Positions 11,219 through 20,679 are shown, numbered from the stretch's first letter. The stretch is 64,000 nucleotides of DNA from Shewanella seohaensis (GCF_025449215.1 NZ_CP104900.1:2604001-2668000); one strand, 5' to 3'. Made by a program: numbers and translations. The notes: a model not told the origin generated them from the sequence alone.

Positions 11219-11344
11219 GCAAATGGCCTAAGCGAATGTCCTTCTTGCAAAAATGTCGCTTTTTTAAGCCGGATTTGAGCGGGAAAGGGCGGCGAGTGGC
11301 ACTCAATGACGCCATTCGATGTTGACTGACAATTTGTCACAAAA

Positions 11345-11390
11345 AAATACGCTCAAGTATGCCTTTTGGCTTGCTTGAGCGTTTTTGTTT
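11345..11390 (+). terminator. Terminator downstream of fumarase
   Basis: The stem ACGCTCAAG (11349-11357) / CTTGAGCGT (11374-11382) has an inner GCC-TTTT-GGC hairpin and is followed by a T-rich tract. Confidence 0.8.
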
Positions 11391-11445
11391 CGTTAGTGTG
11401 GCAAACTTATCTTCACAAAGACGATTGATGATCGTTTTGACCGTT

Positions 11446-11467
11446 CATTCGGTACAACTACCGAATG
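11446..11467. promoter_or_regulatory. Perfect dyad upstream of the S9 peptidase
   Basis: CATTCGGT-ACAACT-ACCGAATG has 8-bp perfect arms and a 6-nt spacer. It ends 13 nt before the first possible start of the peptidase gene. There is no T tract, so it looks like an operator, or a small 5'UTR hairpin, rather than a terminator. The regulator is unknown. Confidence 0.45.
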
Positions 11468-11492
11468 TATTTAACAAAAGATGGATATAACA

Positions 11493-13544
11493 ATGAAAAT
11501 AGCTCCTCTCCTATTGGCGCTTGGCGCGGCTGGTTTGGCCTGTTCAGCCCACGCGGCCGATCCTAAGCCTTTTACTGTGCAACAGCTGGTTAAACTCAAC
11601 AAATTGCATTCAGCCGCGGTGTCCCACGACGGCACAAAATTGGTCTACGGTCTGAAAACCGTTAATGACAAGGGAGAGGCGAGCTCAGATTTATATATTC
11701 TCGATTTGACGCAAGCGGACGCGAAACCGATGCAGATCACTTCTGCTGCGGGTACTGAGCACGATGTCAGCTTCGCAAACGATGACAAATCGATTTATTT
11801 CCTCGCCAGCCGCAGTGGTTCAAGCCAACTGTTCCAACTGCCATTAACGGGCGGTGAAGCGCAGCAAGTTTCTGATCTGCCATTGGATATTGATGGTTAC
11901 AAACTCTCTAACGATGGTAAGCAAATCGTGCTCAGCATGCGCGTCTTCCCAGAGTGTAAAGACTTAGCGTGCTCAAAAGACAAATTTAAGGCTGAAGAAG
12001 ATCGTAAATCGACGGGCCGTGAATACAAGCAGTTGATGGTACGTCACTGGGATACCTGGGAAGATCATGCCCGTAACCACTTATTTGTGGGTGCCCTTAA
12101 CGGCGAGAAGCTGACTAAAGTGGTGGACATCACCCAAGGTTTAGACACAGAAACTCCACCTAAGCCATTCTCAGGCATGGAAGAAGTGACCTTCACTCCT
12201 GATGGCAAATATGTGGTGTACAGCGCCAAAGCGCCAAGCAAAGATCAAGCTTGGACGACAAACTACGATCTGTGGCAGGTGAGTGTGAACGGTGGCAAAG
12301 CCACTAACTTAACCGCCGATAACATCGCCTGGGACGCCCAGCCAACATTCTCAAGCGATGGTCGCTATATGGCGTACCTCGCGATGACTAAACCCGGCTT
12401 CGAAGCTGACCGTTACCGCATTATGCTGCGTGATACCAGCACTGGACAGTCGAAGGAAGTGGCACCACTGTGGGACAGAAGCCCAAGCTCGCTGATGTTT
12501 GCACCGGACAACCGTACTCTGTATGTGACGGCACAAGACATTGGTCAAGTCTCTATTTTCAAAGTGAATACTCAGTTTGGTGATGTGCAGTCTGTCTACA
12601 GCGACGGCAGCAATAGCCTGATTGCGATCGCCGACGATCAACTGATCTTCGACAGCAAAACCTTAGTTGAGCCGGGCGATCTGTACCGCATCAACACCGA
12701 CGGTCAAGGTCTGAAACGTCTGACTGCAGTCAACAAAGACAAACTGGCCGAAATCAAATTCGGTGAATTCCAACAATTTAGCTTTAAGGGTTGGAACAAC
12801 GAAGATGTTTACGGTTACTGGATCAAACCTGCTAACTACCAAGAAGGCAAAAAGTATCCGATTGCATACCTCGTCCACGGTGGTCCACAAGGTTCATTTG
12901 GTAACGCTTTCAGTGGTCGCTGGAACGCCCAGTTATGGGCAGGCGCGGGTTATGGTGTTGTGATGGTGGACTTCCACGGTTCAACCGGTTACGGCCAAGC
13001 CTTTACCGATTCTATCAGCCAAGATTGGGGCGGTAAGCCATTAGAAGACTTACAAAAAGGTCTGGCCGCGGTGAGCCAACAACAAAAATGGCTCGATCCA
13101 CAAAATGCCTGTGCCTTGGGTGGCTCTTACGGCGGCTACATGATGAACTGGATCCAAGGCAACTGGAACGATGGCTTTAAGTGCCTCGTTAACCACGCGG
13201 GTCTGTTCGATATGCGCTCTATGTACTATGTGACCGAAGAAGTATGGTTCCCAGAGCATGAGTTTGGCGGCACTTACTCAGATAACAAAGCCTTATATGA
13301 GAAGTTCAACCCAGTAAACTATGTGGAAAACTGGAAGACGCCAATGCTGGTTATCCATGGCGAGAAGGACTTCCGCGTGCCTTATGGTCAAGGTTTAGCC
13401 TCATTTAGCTATATGCAACGCAAGGGAATTCCATCAGAGCTGCTGATTTTCCCTGATGAAAACCACTGGATCTTAAAGCCAGAAAACCTCGAACAATGGT
13501 ACGCGAACGTGTTCCGTTGGATGGACAGCTGGACGAAAAAGTAA
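11493..13544 (+). CDS. secreted S9 (prolyl oligopeptidase-family) serine peptidase
   Basis: Exported aminopeptidase/dipeptidyl-peptidase-like enzyme. Residues 1-22 or so form a signal peptide (MKIAPLLLALGAAGLACSAHA, cut before ADPK). A seven-bladed beta-propeller region follows (about 25-390, with repeated WD40-like PD40 segments such as SHDGTKLVY and SSDGRYMAY). The alpha/beta-hydrolase domain is C-terminal. The catalytic triad is visible: S545 in GGSYGG, D626 in HGEKDFRVPYG and H658 in DENHW. The ATG at 11493 is preferred because it starts the signal peptide; ATG 11481 adds four residues. A perfect dyad lies just upstream and a terminator follows. Confidence 0.92.
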   Translation: MKIAPLLLALGAAGLACSAHAADPKPFTVQQLVKLNKLHSAAVSHDGTKLVYGLKTVNDKGEASSDLYILDLTQADAKPMQITSAAGTEHDVSFANDDKSIYFLASRSGSSQLFQLPLTGGEAQQVSDLPLDIDGYKLSNDGKQIVLSMRVFPECKDLACSKDKFKAEEDRKSTGREYKQLMVRHWDTWEDHARNHLFVGALNGEKLTKVVDITQGLDTETPPKPFSGMEEVTFTPDGKYVVYSAKAPSKDQAWTTNYDLWQVSVNGGKATNLTADNIAWDAQPTFSSDGRYMAYLAMTKPGFEADRYRIMLRDTSTGQSKEVAPLWDRSPSSLMFAPDNRTLYVTAQDIGQVSIFKVNTQFGDVQSVYSDGSNSLIAIADDQLIFDSKTLVEPGDLYRINTDGQGLKRLTAVNKDKLAEIKFGEFQQFSFKGWNNEDVYGYWIKPANYQEGKKYPIAYLVHGGPQGSFGNAFSGRWNAQLWAGAGYGVVMVDFHGSTGYGQAFTDSISQDWGGKPLEDLQKGLAAVSQQQKWLDPQNACALGGSYGGYMMNWIQGNWNDGFKCLVNHAGLFDMRSMYYVTEEVWFPEHEFGGTYSDNKALYEKFNPVNYVENWKTPMLVIHGEKDFRVPYGQGLASFSYMQRKGIPSELLIFPDENHWILKPENLEQWYANVFRWMDSWTKK

Positions 13545-13599
13545 CCGAGGATGATGGACTTAAATCCACTGGATATTAAGTCCCATTAACTTGTTGCCA

Positions 13600-13626
13600 A
13601 AGCCAGAACCCTGTTCTGGCTTTTTA
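13600..13626 (+). terminator. Terminator after the S9 peptidase gene
   Basis: The stem AGCCAGAAC-CCT-GTTCTGGCT is followed by a T5 tract. Confidence 0.9.
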
Positions 13627-13681
13627 ATACTAGGAATGTGAATCTAAGTCAGTTAAACACTGGACTTATCAAGGAATGAAG

Positions 13682-14140
13682 ATGCTGATCAGAGCCGCGA
13701 CTACAACAGATATTGAGGCGATAAGCGAATTAATCACGCAGCTTACACGAGTTTATATCGCTCCCACGTGCACTTATGTGGGCGCAGAAACCTTAGTCAA
13801 TGCCCAGTCGGTTGAGTCAGTGGCTCATTATTTTGCCTTAGGTTATCAATATCATGTTGCAATTAATGAGACTGGCGAACTTGTCGGTGTGGTGGGGATG
13901 AAGGATAACAGTCATCTTTATCATTTATTTGTGGCGGATATTGCCAAGGGGCAAGGCCTGTCGCGTCAGCTGTGGGAGCTTGCTAAAGCTGAGTGTCTTG
14001 CTAAGGGAAATCCAGGCACTTTTACCGTTAACTCGGCGGTGAATGCGCTGCCTATTTATCAGCACTTTGGCTTTGTTGCACAAGGTGATATTCGCGAGCG
14101 CGGTGGGATCCGCGATATTCCGATGCAACTCGTGCTTTGA
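13682..14140 (+). CDS. GNAT-family N-acetyltransferase
   Basis: A 152-residue single GNAT domain that transfers an acetyl group from acetyl-CoA to an unknown amine. Visible parts are the N-terminal strand LIRAATTTDIEAISELI, the central strand ELVGVVGM and LYHLFVADIAKGQGLSRQLW, a slightly altered acetyl-CoA pyrophosphate loop (KGQGLS). The C-terminal NSAVNALPIYQHFGF is typical. ATG 13682 is chosen because AAGGA ends 6 nt before it; ATG 13676 directly abuts that ribosome site. Confidence 0.88.
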   Translation: MLIRAATTTDIEAISELITQLTRVYIAPTCTYVGAETLVNAQSVESVAHYFALGYQYHVAINETGELVGVVGMKDNSHLYHLFVADIAKGQGLSRQLWELAKAECLAKGNPGTFTVNSAVNALPIYQHFGFVAQGDIRERGGIRDIPMQLVL

Positions 14141-14195
14141 TGTCTAACGATCTTTAACCATAAGACCAAAACATAAAATCAGAAGAAGAGAACCT

Positions 14196-15131
14196 ATGGC
14201 GAATGTGAGTTTTTACCCAATCGGGACTGTCGGTGAAAAATGGGGCGATGCCGAAAAGGCCGCATGGTTTGGTAACACGCAAATTAAGCGTTCATACCAA
14301 GACAATGTTGTCACGCCATTAAAGGCGATGGAGTCACAACTGGCCGAAATAGGGCTGAGTGTGGTGCAATATGGCGCCTTATCGATTGATTCTGCGCGTT
14401 ATCCCTTGTTTGCGGTTAAATCTGCTACGTTCGATCCGAACAAGAAAACCGTCTTAGTCACAGGTGGCGTACACGGCTACGAAACCAGCGGCGTGCATGG
14501 CGCCTTGGCTTTTTTGGCTAACAACGTGGCTTACTATGCTGAGCGCGTAAACTTAGTGGTGGCAGTGTGTGTAAGCCCTTGGGGTTATGAGACCATTAAT
14601 CGCTGGAACCCGAAAGCTATCGATCCAAACCGCTCGTTTTATGCCGATAGCCCGGCTGAAGAGTCGGCAGCATTGATGGCACTGGTGGCAAGTGTCCCAC
14701 AAGGTTTTGATGTCCATGTGGATTTACATGAAACCACCGACTCGGATGAAGATGAATTTCGTCCAGCCTTGGCCGCGCGTGATGGCAAAGACTTTATCCC
14801 CGGCACCATTCCAGATGGTTTTTATGCCGTAGGCGATACCGAAAATCCACAGGATGCCTTCCAAAAGGCGATTATCGACGGGGTAAGCAAAGTTACCCAC
14901 ATCGCTCCCGCTGATGAAAAGGGCGAGATTATCGGCTCGACAGTGGTGCAACACGGGGTGATCAATTACCCATTGAAAGCACTAGGTTTATGCAGCAGTG
15001 TGACGGGTTGTATTTATAACACCACCACAGAAGTGTATCCCGACAGTCCATCGGCCACGCCCGCAGAGTGCAATCTAGCCCAAGTCGCAGCAATCACCAG
15101 TGCCATCGACTATGTGTTAGCGTTGAACTAG
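14196..15131 (+). CDS. M14-family zinc carboxypeptidase-like metallopeptidase
   Basis: A 311-residue cytoplasmic protein without a signal peptide. The zinc ligands of the M14 fold are visible as H93 and E96 (GGVHGYETSG) and H178 (VDLHETTD). The likely catalytic glutamate is E279 in NTTTEVYPDS, and DPNRSF (143-148) matches the substrate-carboxylate-binding segment. Relatives are annotated as M14 peptidases or succinylglutamate desuccinylase/aspartoacylase-like enzymes, so the true substrate is open. It lies 55 nt after the acetyltransferase gene and may be cotranscribed with it; a terminator follows. Confidence 0.85.
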   Translation: MANVSFYPIGTVGEKWGDAEKAAWFGNTQIKRSYQDNVVTPLKAMESQLAEIGLSVVQYGALSIDSARYPLFAVKSATFDPNKKTVLVTGGVHGYETSGVHGALAFLANNVAYYAERVNLVVAVCVSPWGYETINRWNPKAIDPNRSFYADSPAEESAALMALVASVPQGFDVHVDLHETTDSDEDEFRPALAARDGKDFIPGTIPDGFYAVGDTENPQDAFQKAIIDGVSKVTHIAPADEKGEIIGSTVVQHGVINYPLKALGLCSSVTGCIYNTTTEVYPDSPSATPAECNLAQVAAITSAIDYVLALN

Positions 15132-15212
15132 TGGAGTTTTTGATACTAAGCCTGAACAATCGTAACGCTTGCATGGCGTGAACAATTGATTTTGCTTAAG
15201 TTTCATCCATAA

Positions 15213-15238
15213 AAAAGCCCTCAAACGAGGGCTTTTCT
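15213..15238 (+). terminator. Terminator after the M14 peptidase gene
   Basis: The stem AAAAGCCCTC-AAAC-GAGGGCTTTT is T-rich on both strands; it lies about 80 nt after the stop codon. Confidence 0.88.
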
Positions 15239-15550
15239 ATTGTCATATCCAACCGCTGTCGCACTGTACTAATGGTTACTTTAGTTGATACATTTTTACC
15301 GTATATGTACCACCATATCCATTTCTAAATCTGACAGATTCTTTTATTCGAGAATAGTTTATCCAATAACTTGTACACTGAGCGGATTACACATATCGCT
15401 TTGGATTTATCGTACCGCACAGATAATTCAAGGTGAGGATTGTTAAAATCATTCATCAACAGTAAGTTAGTGATACTTGATGGAGAGGTTTAAACGATTA
15501 ATTGGCGTTAGTGGCGATTGCCAAACAGCGGTTCACATAAAGGAGTTGTG
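15239..15550. other. Non-coding stretch before the lipoprotein gene
   Basis: About 310 nt of AT-rich sequence between the M14 terminator and the lipoprotein start. I see no convincing ORF, RNA gene or operator. It presumably holds the lipoprotein promoter, but no -35/-10 pair stands out. Confidence 0.5.
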
Positions 15551-16288
15551 ATGAGAAAGATAAAACAAGTGGCGTTACTGAGTATACTCTTGTTGGGAGG
15601 CTGCGCCTCCTACACTACGCCCGGTGGCAGTGTGGCTATTGGTAGTTTGGCGGAATCGGATATTAATGCGCTGATGTCAGTTCAAGCGGCTGCCACATTC
15701 CCCGCGCATATTGCTGTTGCACGTATTCAGGCGCCGGGTTATGCATCCTACCGTTTAAGCAGTTTTGGTACCGGGCGTTACAGTGTGGTGACAACCCGTG
15801 AAGTCGAAACAGAAGCCGATTTTACTCAGCTAGCCAAAATGTCGCAGGTGGCAGGGATTGCACCGTTAAACCGTATTTTATTGCCGGAGCAGTTAGACTC
15901 TATCAAATCACTGCGGGAAGCAGCGGCAAGGCTCAAGGCGGATATCTTACTGATTTATACCTTCGATACCTCTTTCCATGCGGGTGAGCAGCAATTTGCG
16001 CCGTTAAATGTGATTTCCCTTGGGCTGCTAAAGAATAAAGAAGTGAGTGTGACGACAACCGTATCGGCGGCTCTGTTTGATGTGCGCACCGAATATTTGT
16101 ATGGATTAGCTGAGTCGACGGCTAAGGAGAGTCGCAACGCGTCGGTATGGAGCACCTCTGATGCAGTCGATGATTTGCGTAGGGTGACCGAAAAACAGGC
16201 GTTTGCGCAGCTTATTCCTGAAATTGAAAAAACATGGGCAGGAGTGATTGCCAAATATTCGAATTCATCAATGAAGGCGACGAACTAA
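15551..16288 (+). CDS. outer-membrane or periplasmic lipoprotein of unknown function
   Basis: A 245-residue lipoprotein. A type II signal peptide (MRKIKQVALLSILLLGG) ends at C18 in the lipobox LLGGC, followed by AS, which does not carry the Asp+2 inner-membrane retention signal. So LolCDE, also encoded in this window, should send it to the outer membrane. The mature part is mixed alpha/beta with a segment ADILLIYTFDTSF. I do not recognise the family with certainty; it faintly recalls the rhombotarget lipoproteins. AGGAG lies 5 nt before ATG 15551, which decides the start. Confidence 0.8.
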   Translation: MRKIKQVALLSILLLGGCASYTTPGGSVAIGSLAESDINALMSVQAAATFPAHIAVARIQAPGYASYRLSSFGTGRYSVVTTREVETEADFTQLAKMSQVAGIAPLNRILLPEQLDSIKSLREAAARLKADILLIYTFDTSFHAGEQQFAPLNVISLGLLKNKEVSVTTTVSAALFDVRTEYLYGLAESTAKESRNASVWSTSDAVDDLRRVTEKQAFAQLIPEIEKTWAGVIAKYSNSSMKATN

Positions 16289-16314
16289 ACTTTGACTCGT
16301 TTTCTGATAAACAA

Positions 16315-16357
16315 ATGCCGCGCTTAATCGTTTAGGTTTGAACGTTAAGCGCGGCAT
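16315..16357. terminator. Hairpin between convergent lipoprotein and sdaA genes
   Basis: A 13-bp perfect stem, ATGCCGCGCTTAA (16315-16327) / TTAAGCGCGGCAT (16345-16357), extended inward by CGTT/AACG. It has no clear T tract on either side, so terminator function is inferred mainly from its place between convergent genes. Confidence 0.55.
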
Positions 16358-16398
16358 GACAGTATTAAATCGTTAAGTCGATTAACAGTTTGAGTGGA

Positions 16399-17775
16399 TT
16401 AACACTCAACAATGTTCACTGCGAGGCCGCCTTTGGCGGTTTCTTTGTATTTACTGCGCATATCTTTACCTGTATCCATCATAGTTTTAATCACTTTATC
16501 CAGTGATACCTTGTGGTTACCGTCGCCGCGCAGCGCCATGCGTGATGCGTTAATGGCCTTGATTGCACCCATCGCATTACGTTCAATACAAGGAACTTGT
16601 ACTAGGCCGCCTACGGGATCGCAGGTCAAGCCTAGGTTATGTTCCATGCCAATTTCGGCCGCGTTTTCAACATGTTCGACTGTGCCGCCCATGATCTCGG
16701 TCAATGCGCCCGCCGCCATTGAACAGGCTACACCAACTTCGCCCTGACAGCCGACTTCCGCGCCCGAAATCGAGGCATTTTTCTTGTACAAAATACCAAT
16801 CGCAGCAGCGGTTAACAGGTAACGGGCGCAAACATCGATATCGACTTCTTGCACGAAGGTATCGTAGTAGCACAACACGGCAGGGATAATGCCCGCGGCG
16901 CCGTTTGTTGGTGCGGTGACAACGCGATCGCCGGCAGCGTTTTGCTCGTTCACCGAGAGGGCGAATAAATCGACCCAATCCATTGCGGTTAACGGATCGA
17001 CGTTGTTACGGCCTTCGGCTTTGAGACGACGATAGAGTGCAGGTGCGCGGCGGCGCAGCTTTAAACCGCCAGGCAGAATACCTTCCTTCTGATAACCCCG
17101 TTCGATACAGGTTTTCATGGTTTGCCAGATATTCCACAGTTTTGCTTTGACTTCTTCTTCGCTGGCGAGGCTAAGCTCGTTGGCCATCATCAGGGAAGAA
17201 ATGCTCAGGCCATGCTCAGTACATAAATCCAGTAATTGGGCACTGCTATTAAAATCGTAAGGTGCAGATTCAATTTGTGATGCTGGTGAGGCATTGCGTT
17301 GATGGATTTCATCTTCGTCTAAGATAAATCCGCCACCGACAGAGTAGTAAGTGCGCTCAAAAATACATTCGCCTTTGCTGTAGGCATACAGTGTCATGGC
17401 GTTGGCATGGGCAGGGAGCGTTTTACGTCTGTGGTAGGTAATGCCGTCTTCACGGGTAAACTTGACTACTTTGCCGCAGCTGAGGGTGAGGGTCTCGTTT
17501 TTAGAAACTTGCTCAAGAATGCCATCGATGCTGTCGGTGTCGACGGTTTCAGGATCTTCACCCATTAAGCCTAAAATAACGGCTTTACCCGTGCCGTGGC
17601 CTTTACCGGTTTGACCGAGTGAGCCAAACAGTTCTGCTCTTAATTCATCCACTTGGGCAATCTGGCCCGAATCAGCAAGGTGCTGCATAAAAATTTTGCC
17701 CGCTTTCATTGGGCCAACAGTGTGTGAACTCGAAGGGCCAATGCCGATCTTGAACATATCGAATACGCTAATCAT
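16399..17775 (-). CDS. sdaA: L-serine ammonia-lyase (L-serine deaminase)
   Basis: A [4Fe-4S] enzyme that deaminates L-serine to pyruvate and ammonia. At 458 residues it matches the single-chain SdaA type. The N-terminal beta domain starts [20 protein letters not shown], and the alpha-domain cysteine motifs are [17 protein letters not shown] and [17 protein letters not shown]. The C-terminus ends in NIVEC, the tail cysteine that can act as the fourth cluster ligand in family members. It stands alone. A 21-bp dyad lies about 120 nt upstream of the start. Confidence 0.96.
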   Translation of the reverse strand: MISVFDMFKIGIGPSSSHTVGPMKAGKIFMQHLADSGQIAQVDELRAELFGSLGQTGKGHGTGKAVILGLMGEDPETVDTDSIDGILEQVSKNETLTLSCGKVVKFTREDGITYHRRKTLPAHANAMTLYAYSKGECIFERTYYSVGGGFILDEDEIHQRNASPASQIESAPYDFNSSAQLLDLCTEHGLSISSLMMANELSLASEEEVKAKLWNIWQTMKTCIERGYQKEGILPGGLKLRRRAPALYRRLKAEGRNNVDPLTAMDWVDLFALSVNEQNAAGDRVVTAPTNGAAGIIPAVLCYYDTFVQEVDIDVCARYLLTAAAIGILYKKNASISGAEVGCQGEVGVACSMAAGALTEIMGGTVEHVENAAEIGMEHNLGLTCDPVGGLVQVPCIERNAMGAIKAINASRMALRGDGNHKVSLDKVIKTMMDTGKDMRSKYKETAKGGLAVNIVEC

Positions 17776-18159
17776 GATTGAAGTCCTGTTGTGTCTCGAT
17801 TTTTATTTTAGTCTGTGCGTGGAAGATCTTTGCAGTTACCGCGCCAATACGCTGGTTTTTATGTCGTAAACTCTGGCAAACTGCAGGCTTCAACCACACA
17901 AAATGTGCTTGTGTGATACGTTTAAGGTCAGTATCCCACAGTTTAGTATCAAGATTCACATTAGTTTTTTTGATTAGAAAGACTTCGGATAAGCTGAGCT
18001 TAATTAGCTTATGGTGAATGTCGAATTTATCGGCAACATAATTGCTTTGTGGCAAAGTCTGACGGCGAATGGCTCGCTTTTCGGGGATTTTTGTGAACCC
18101 AGTGGTCAGTATCGCTATGGTTATTTTTTGAGTATGAATAAGAATTTTTAGGGAGAAAT
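17776..18159. other. Divergent intergenic region between sdaA and nagZ
   Basis: 384 nt holding the promoters of both genes. The clearest signal is a dyad at 17895-17915, CACACAA-AATGTGC-TTGTGTG, with perfect 7-bp arms and a 7-nt spacer, a plausible regulator site for sdaA. A minus-strand ORF at 17768-18055 is not convincing. No clear -35/-10 pair is visible. Confidence 0.5.
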
Positions 18160-19188
18160 ATGAGTTATTTAATGTTGGATCTGCTGTCTTTAGACGTTAG
18201 CGAAGCTGAAGCCGAGATGCTGCGCCATCCGCAGGTGGGTGGTTTGATCCTGTTTTCCCGCAATTTTTCCAGCCGTGAGCAGTTAATTCGCTTAGTGCAA
18301 CAGATCCGCCAAATTCGTCCCGAGATTTTGATTGCCGTTGACCATGAGGGCGGGCGAGTACAGCGTTTCCGTGAAGGCTTTACCCTGATCCCGGCCATGG
18401 GTGATATTTTGCCAGCGGCTAAGGGCGATTTGGTTCTCGCTAAACGTTGGGCCTGTGAATTAGGCTTTTTAATGGCTATCGAATTACTCGCCTGTGATAT
18501 CGACTTAAGCTTTGCGCCCGTGCTCGATCTTAATGGCATTAGCCAAGTGATCGGCAAACGTAGTTTTAGTGCAAAGCCCGAGGAAGTGATTGCATTAGCG
18601 CAGAGTTTTATTGAGGGTATGGCCGAGGCGGGCATGGGCGCTGTGGGTAAACATTTCCCCGGTCATGGTAGTGTGGCGGCGGACTCCCATATCGCGCAAC
18701 CTATCGATGAACGTGAAGCTGAGGCGATTTTTAATCAAGATATTTTGCCATTTAAGGATTTGATTGCTAAGGGTAAATTATCGGGCATTATGCCAGCCCA
18801 TGTCATTTACCCTAAAGTTGACCCTACTCCTGCGGGCTTTTCAAGCTACTGGTTAAAACAGATCCTACGCAAAGAGCTGGGCTTTAACGGGGTAATTTTC
18901 TCCGACGATCTGGGGATGAAGGGCGCTTCCTTTGCAGGGGATTATTTAGGCCGCGCTCAAGCTGCATTGGATGCGGGTTGCGATATGATTTTGGTCTGTA
19001 ACGATAATCCGGGCGTCATGTCACTGTTAAATGGCTTTGTGTGGCCCGCCGCGGCGCCACAATATCCGGCGAGTTTACTCAAACCCAATGCGGCGCAGAC
19101 AGTTATCGCATTAGAAAATGCTAGCCGTTGGGAAAATGCCAAGCAGCTGGCTGAGCAAATCCAGCTCGCACAACAGGCAAAAGTTTGA
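18160..19188 (+). CDS. nagZ: beta-N-acetylhexosaminidase NagZ
   Basis: Cytoplasmic glycoside hydrolase family 3 enzyme that removes N-acetylglucosamine from anhydromuropeptides during peptidoglycan recycling. The 342 residues match the single-domain NagZ type. The signature [14 protein letters not shown] (164-177) carries the catalytic D175/H177 dyad. The likely nucleophile is D249 in [20 protein letters not shown] (61-70) and GKRSF are substrate-binding segments. AGGGAGA precedes the ATG. The next gene starts 81 nt downstream on the same strand and is a plausible operon partner. Confidence 0.96.
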   Translation: MSYLMLDLLSLDVSEAEAEMLRHPQVGGLILFSRNFSSREQLIRLVQQIRQIRPEILIAVDHEGGRVQRFREGFTLIPAMGDILPAAKGDLVLAKRWACELGFLMAIELLACDIDLSFAPVLDLNGISQVIGKRSFSAKPEEVIALAQSFIEGMAEAGMGAVGKHFPGHGSVAADSHIAQPIDEREAEAIFNQDILPFKDLIAKGKLSGIMPAHVIYPKVDPTPAGFSSYWLKQILRKELGFNGVIFSDDLGMKGASFAGDYLGRAQAALDAGCDMILVCNDNPGVMSLLNGFVWPAAAPQYPASLLKPNAAQTVIALENASRWENAKQLAEQIQLAQQAKV

Positions 19189-19269
19189 TGTAGCGCAAGG
19201 TTCTGCAAGGAATATTTGCTAGGGTTAGTAGCATGCGCCGTGTTTGGCAGATTGTTAAAAGGTCTCAAT

Positions 19270-19809
19270 ATGATTTTTTATCTTCATGGATTCGATGCAA
19301 CTAGCCCTGGTAATCACGAAAAAATGCGTCAGTTGCAGTTTATTGACCCGGATGTGCGGCTTATCAGCTACAGCACTTTGCATCCCAAGCATGATATGCA
19401 GCATTTATTGAAACAAGTCGCCAAGCAAATGCAGTATTGCGACGATCCCGCACCCTTAATGGTCGGGGTCGGCCTAGGGGCGTATTGGGCAGAGCGAATT
19501 GGCTTTTTAAACGGATTAAAATCGGTGTTAATCAATCCCAATCTTCATCCCGAAGAGACGATGCAAGGGAAAATTGACCGCCCGGAAGAGTATGCCGATA
19601 TCGCCAATAAGTGTGTCTCTGAATTCAGGTTGAAGAATACCCATAAAGCCATGTGTATTTTGTCTCGTGTGGATGAAGTGCTCGACAGTGAGTCTAGCGC
19701 CGAGGCGCTTAAGCCTTATTACACCATCGAATGGGATGAGACGCAGGCTCACAAGTTCCCGCAGTTAGCCGTCCATTTACCTAAGATAAAAGCCTTTAAG
19801 TTGGGTTAA
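19270..19809 (+). CDS. YcfP-like (UPF0227) esterase-fold protein
   Basis: A 179-residue alpha/beta-hydrolase-fold protein of the YcfP/UPF0227 family. It opens with [19 protein letters not shown], and the nucleophile-elbow region reads [14 protein letters not shown], where the usual serine of GxSxG is replaced (GVGLG), so catalytic activity is doubtful. The VDEVLDSE and HKFPQL segments near the C-terminus match positions that carry Asp and His in active relatives. nagZ-ycfP linkage is also seen in E. coli, which supports the call. ATG 19270 has AAGG about 9 nt upstream. Confidence 0.85.
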   Translation: MIFYLHGFDATSPGNHEKMRQLQFIDPDVRLISYSTLHPKHDMQHLLKQVAKQMQYCDDPAPLMVGVGLGAYWAERIGFLNGLKSVLINPNLHPEETMQGKIDRPEEYADIANKCVSEFRLKNTHKAMCILSRVDEVLDSESSAEALKPYYTIEWDETQAHKFPQLAVHLPKIKAFKLG

Positions 19810-20109
19810 ATCGTTATTCGCTTATCTTTTCGTTAAAAAGGCTTATCGCGGAATATTCTGGCGATAAGCGCTTTGCCTATGTTCATGTTTTCCCCTTCAA
19901 GAAGCATGCTATTTTCAAGCTGTTGGTGTTTGGTTACCTCGTATGAGTGAACCCAAACCTCAGATGAAGTTATGCTATTATTTAGAATGCTAGACGGTAT
20001 ATGTAGTTGGTTTAGCTGGTTATTTCAGCAAAAAGCATTAAATAGACTTTGTTTGTATGGCTTTATCTATCATTTTGTTGAAATTAATCATGAATTGTGT
20101 AAAGTAGCC

Positions 20110-20227
20110 CCTCTTAATAGTTTGTTACAAAATGCTACAAACTTTTATGCCAATTTGTCCATTCATGGATAACCTTTTGCGTATGTCGCCCGACACAGCT
20201 AACAGCGGTCTCGTTAGCTGTTTTTTT
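20110..20227 (+). ncRNA. Candidate small RNA with its own terminator
   Basis: In the 597-nt gap between the YcfP-like gene and acyP there is a possible promoter (TTGTTG at 20075, 17-nt spacer, TGTAAA at 20098). It is followed by GTTTGT/ACAAAC (20120-20142), the hairpin TCCAT-TC-ATGGA (20158-20169) and a strong terminator. The predicted transcript is about 118 nt. The upstream part of the gap (19810-20070) is AT-rich with nothing recognisable. No family match is known to me. An alternative is that the terminator ends a short mRNA or the nagZ transcript. Confidence 0.35.
20196..20227 (+). terminator. Strong Rho-independent terminator
   Basis: The stem CAGCTAAC / GTTAGCTG with a 9-nt loop is followed by T7. 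It is the 3' end of whatever is transcribed from the 19.8-20.2 kb gap. Confidence 0.9.
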
Positions 20228-20339
20228 ATGCTTGCTTTTTTACTCTTAAATCCATTACTTAGCAAAACTCTCCCTCATCGCAGCTGAAAACTCGGCTATG
20301 CTTAGGCTGGAATCGTTTTTACGTGAGCGACGCAAAGAC

Positions 20340-20381
20340 GCATGATAATAGCCGCATGATAACAACCGCATGCTAATAACA
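20340..20381 (+). repeat. Three 14-nt tandem repeats upstream of acyP
   Basis: GCATGATAATAGCC, GCATGATAACAACC and GCATGCTAATAACA follow each other head to tail with an exact 14-nt period and end 25 nt before the acyP start. They could be a regulator array or a slippage product. Confidence 0.6.
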
Positions 20382-20406
20382 AGGCTCACCTTACAGGGGA
20401 GGCGCA

Positions 20407-20679
20407 ATGAAACGGGTGCTTATTCAATTAACGGGAAAAGTGCAGGGCGTGGGCTGCAGACATGCGACCCTAACAAAGGCTCGCACGCTTGGTGTCACAG
20501 GTTATGTGACTAACTGCGCCGATGGCAGTGTTGAAATTCTTGCCCAGGGCAGTGATCCTGCGGTGGATAGTCTTATCGCCTGGTGTGAGGTCGGAGTGCC
20601 TTGCACCGATGGATTGAGGGTGACGGTCAATGAAGACCAAGGTGATGATATTTATTTGGATTTCTCGATAGTGCGCTAA
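20407..20679 (+). CDS. acyP: acylphosphatase
   Basis: A 90-residue enzyme that hydrolyses carboxyl-phosphate bonds in acyl phosphates. The phosphate-binding loop is GKVQGVGCRHA, with the essential arginine R18, and the catalytic asparagine is N36 in GYVTNCADGSVEI. Most relatives have GFR where this protein has GCR. GGGGAGGCGC lies just upstream of the ATG. Several cysteines (C17, C37, C59, C66) are more than is usual for the family. A bidirectional terminator separates it from csiV. Confidence 0.93.
   Translation: MKRVLIQLTGKVQGVGCRHATLTKARTLGVTGYVTNCADGSVEILAQGSDPAVDSLIAWCEVGVPCTDGLRVTVNEDQGDDIYLDFSIVR

Noticed and set aside
17768..18055. 95-codon minus-strand ORF upstream of sdaA
   Set aside because: It overlaps the sdaA start and the promoter region, lacks a ribosome site and has unusual composition.
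19972..20172. 66-codon plus-strand ORF ahead of a terminator
   Set aside because: No ribosome site, odd Trp/Phe/Cys-rich composition and no recognisable family; the candidate sRNA reading fits better.
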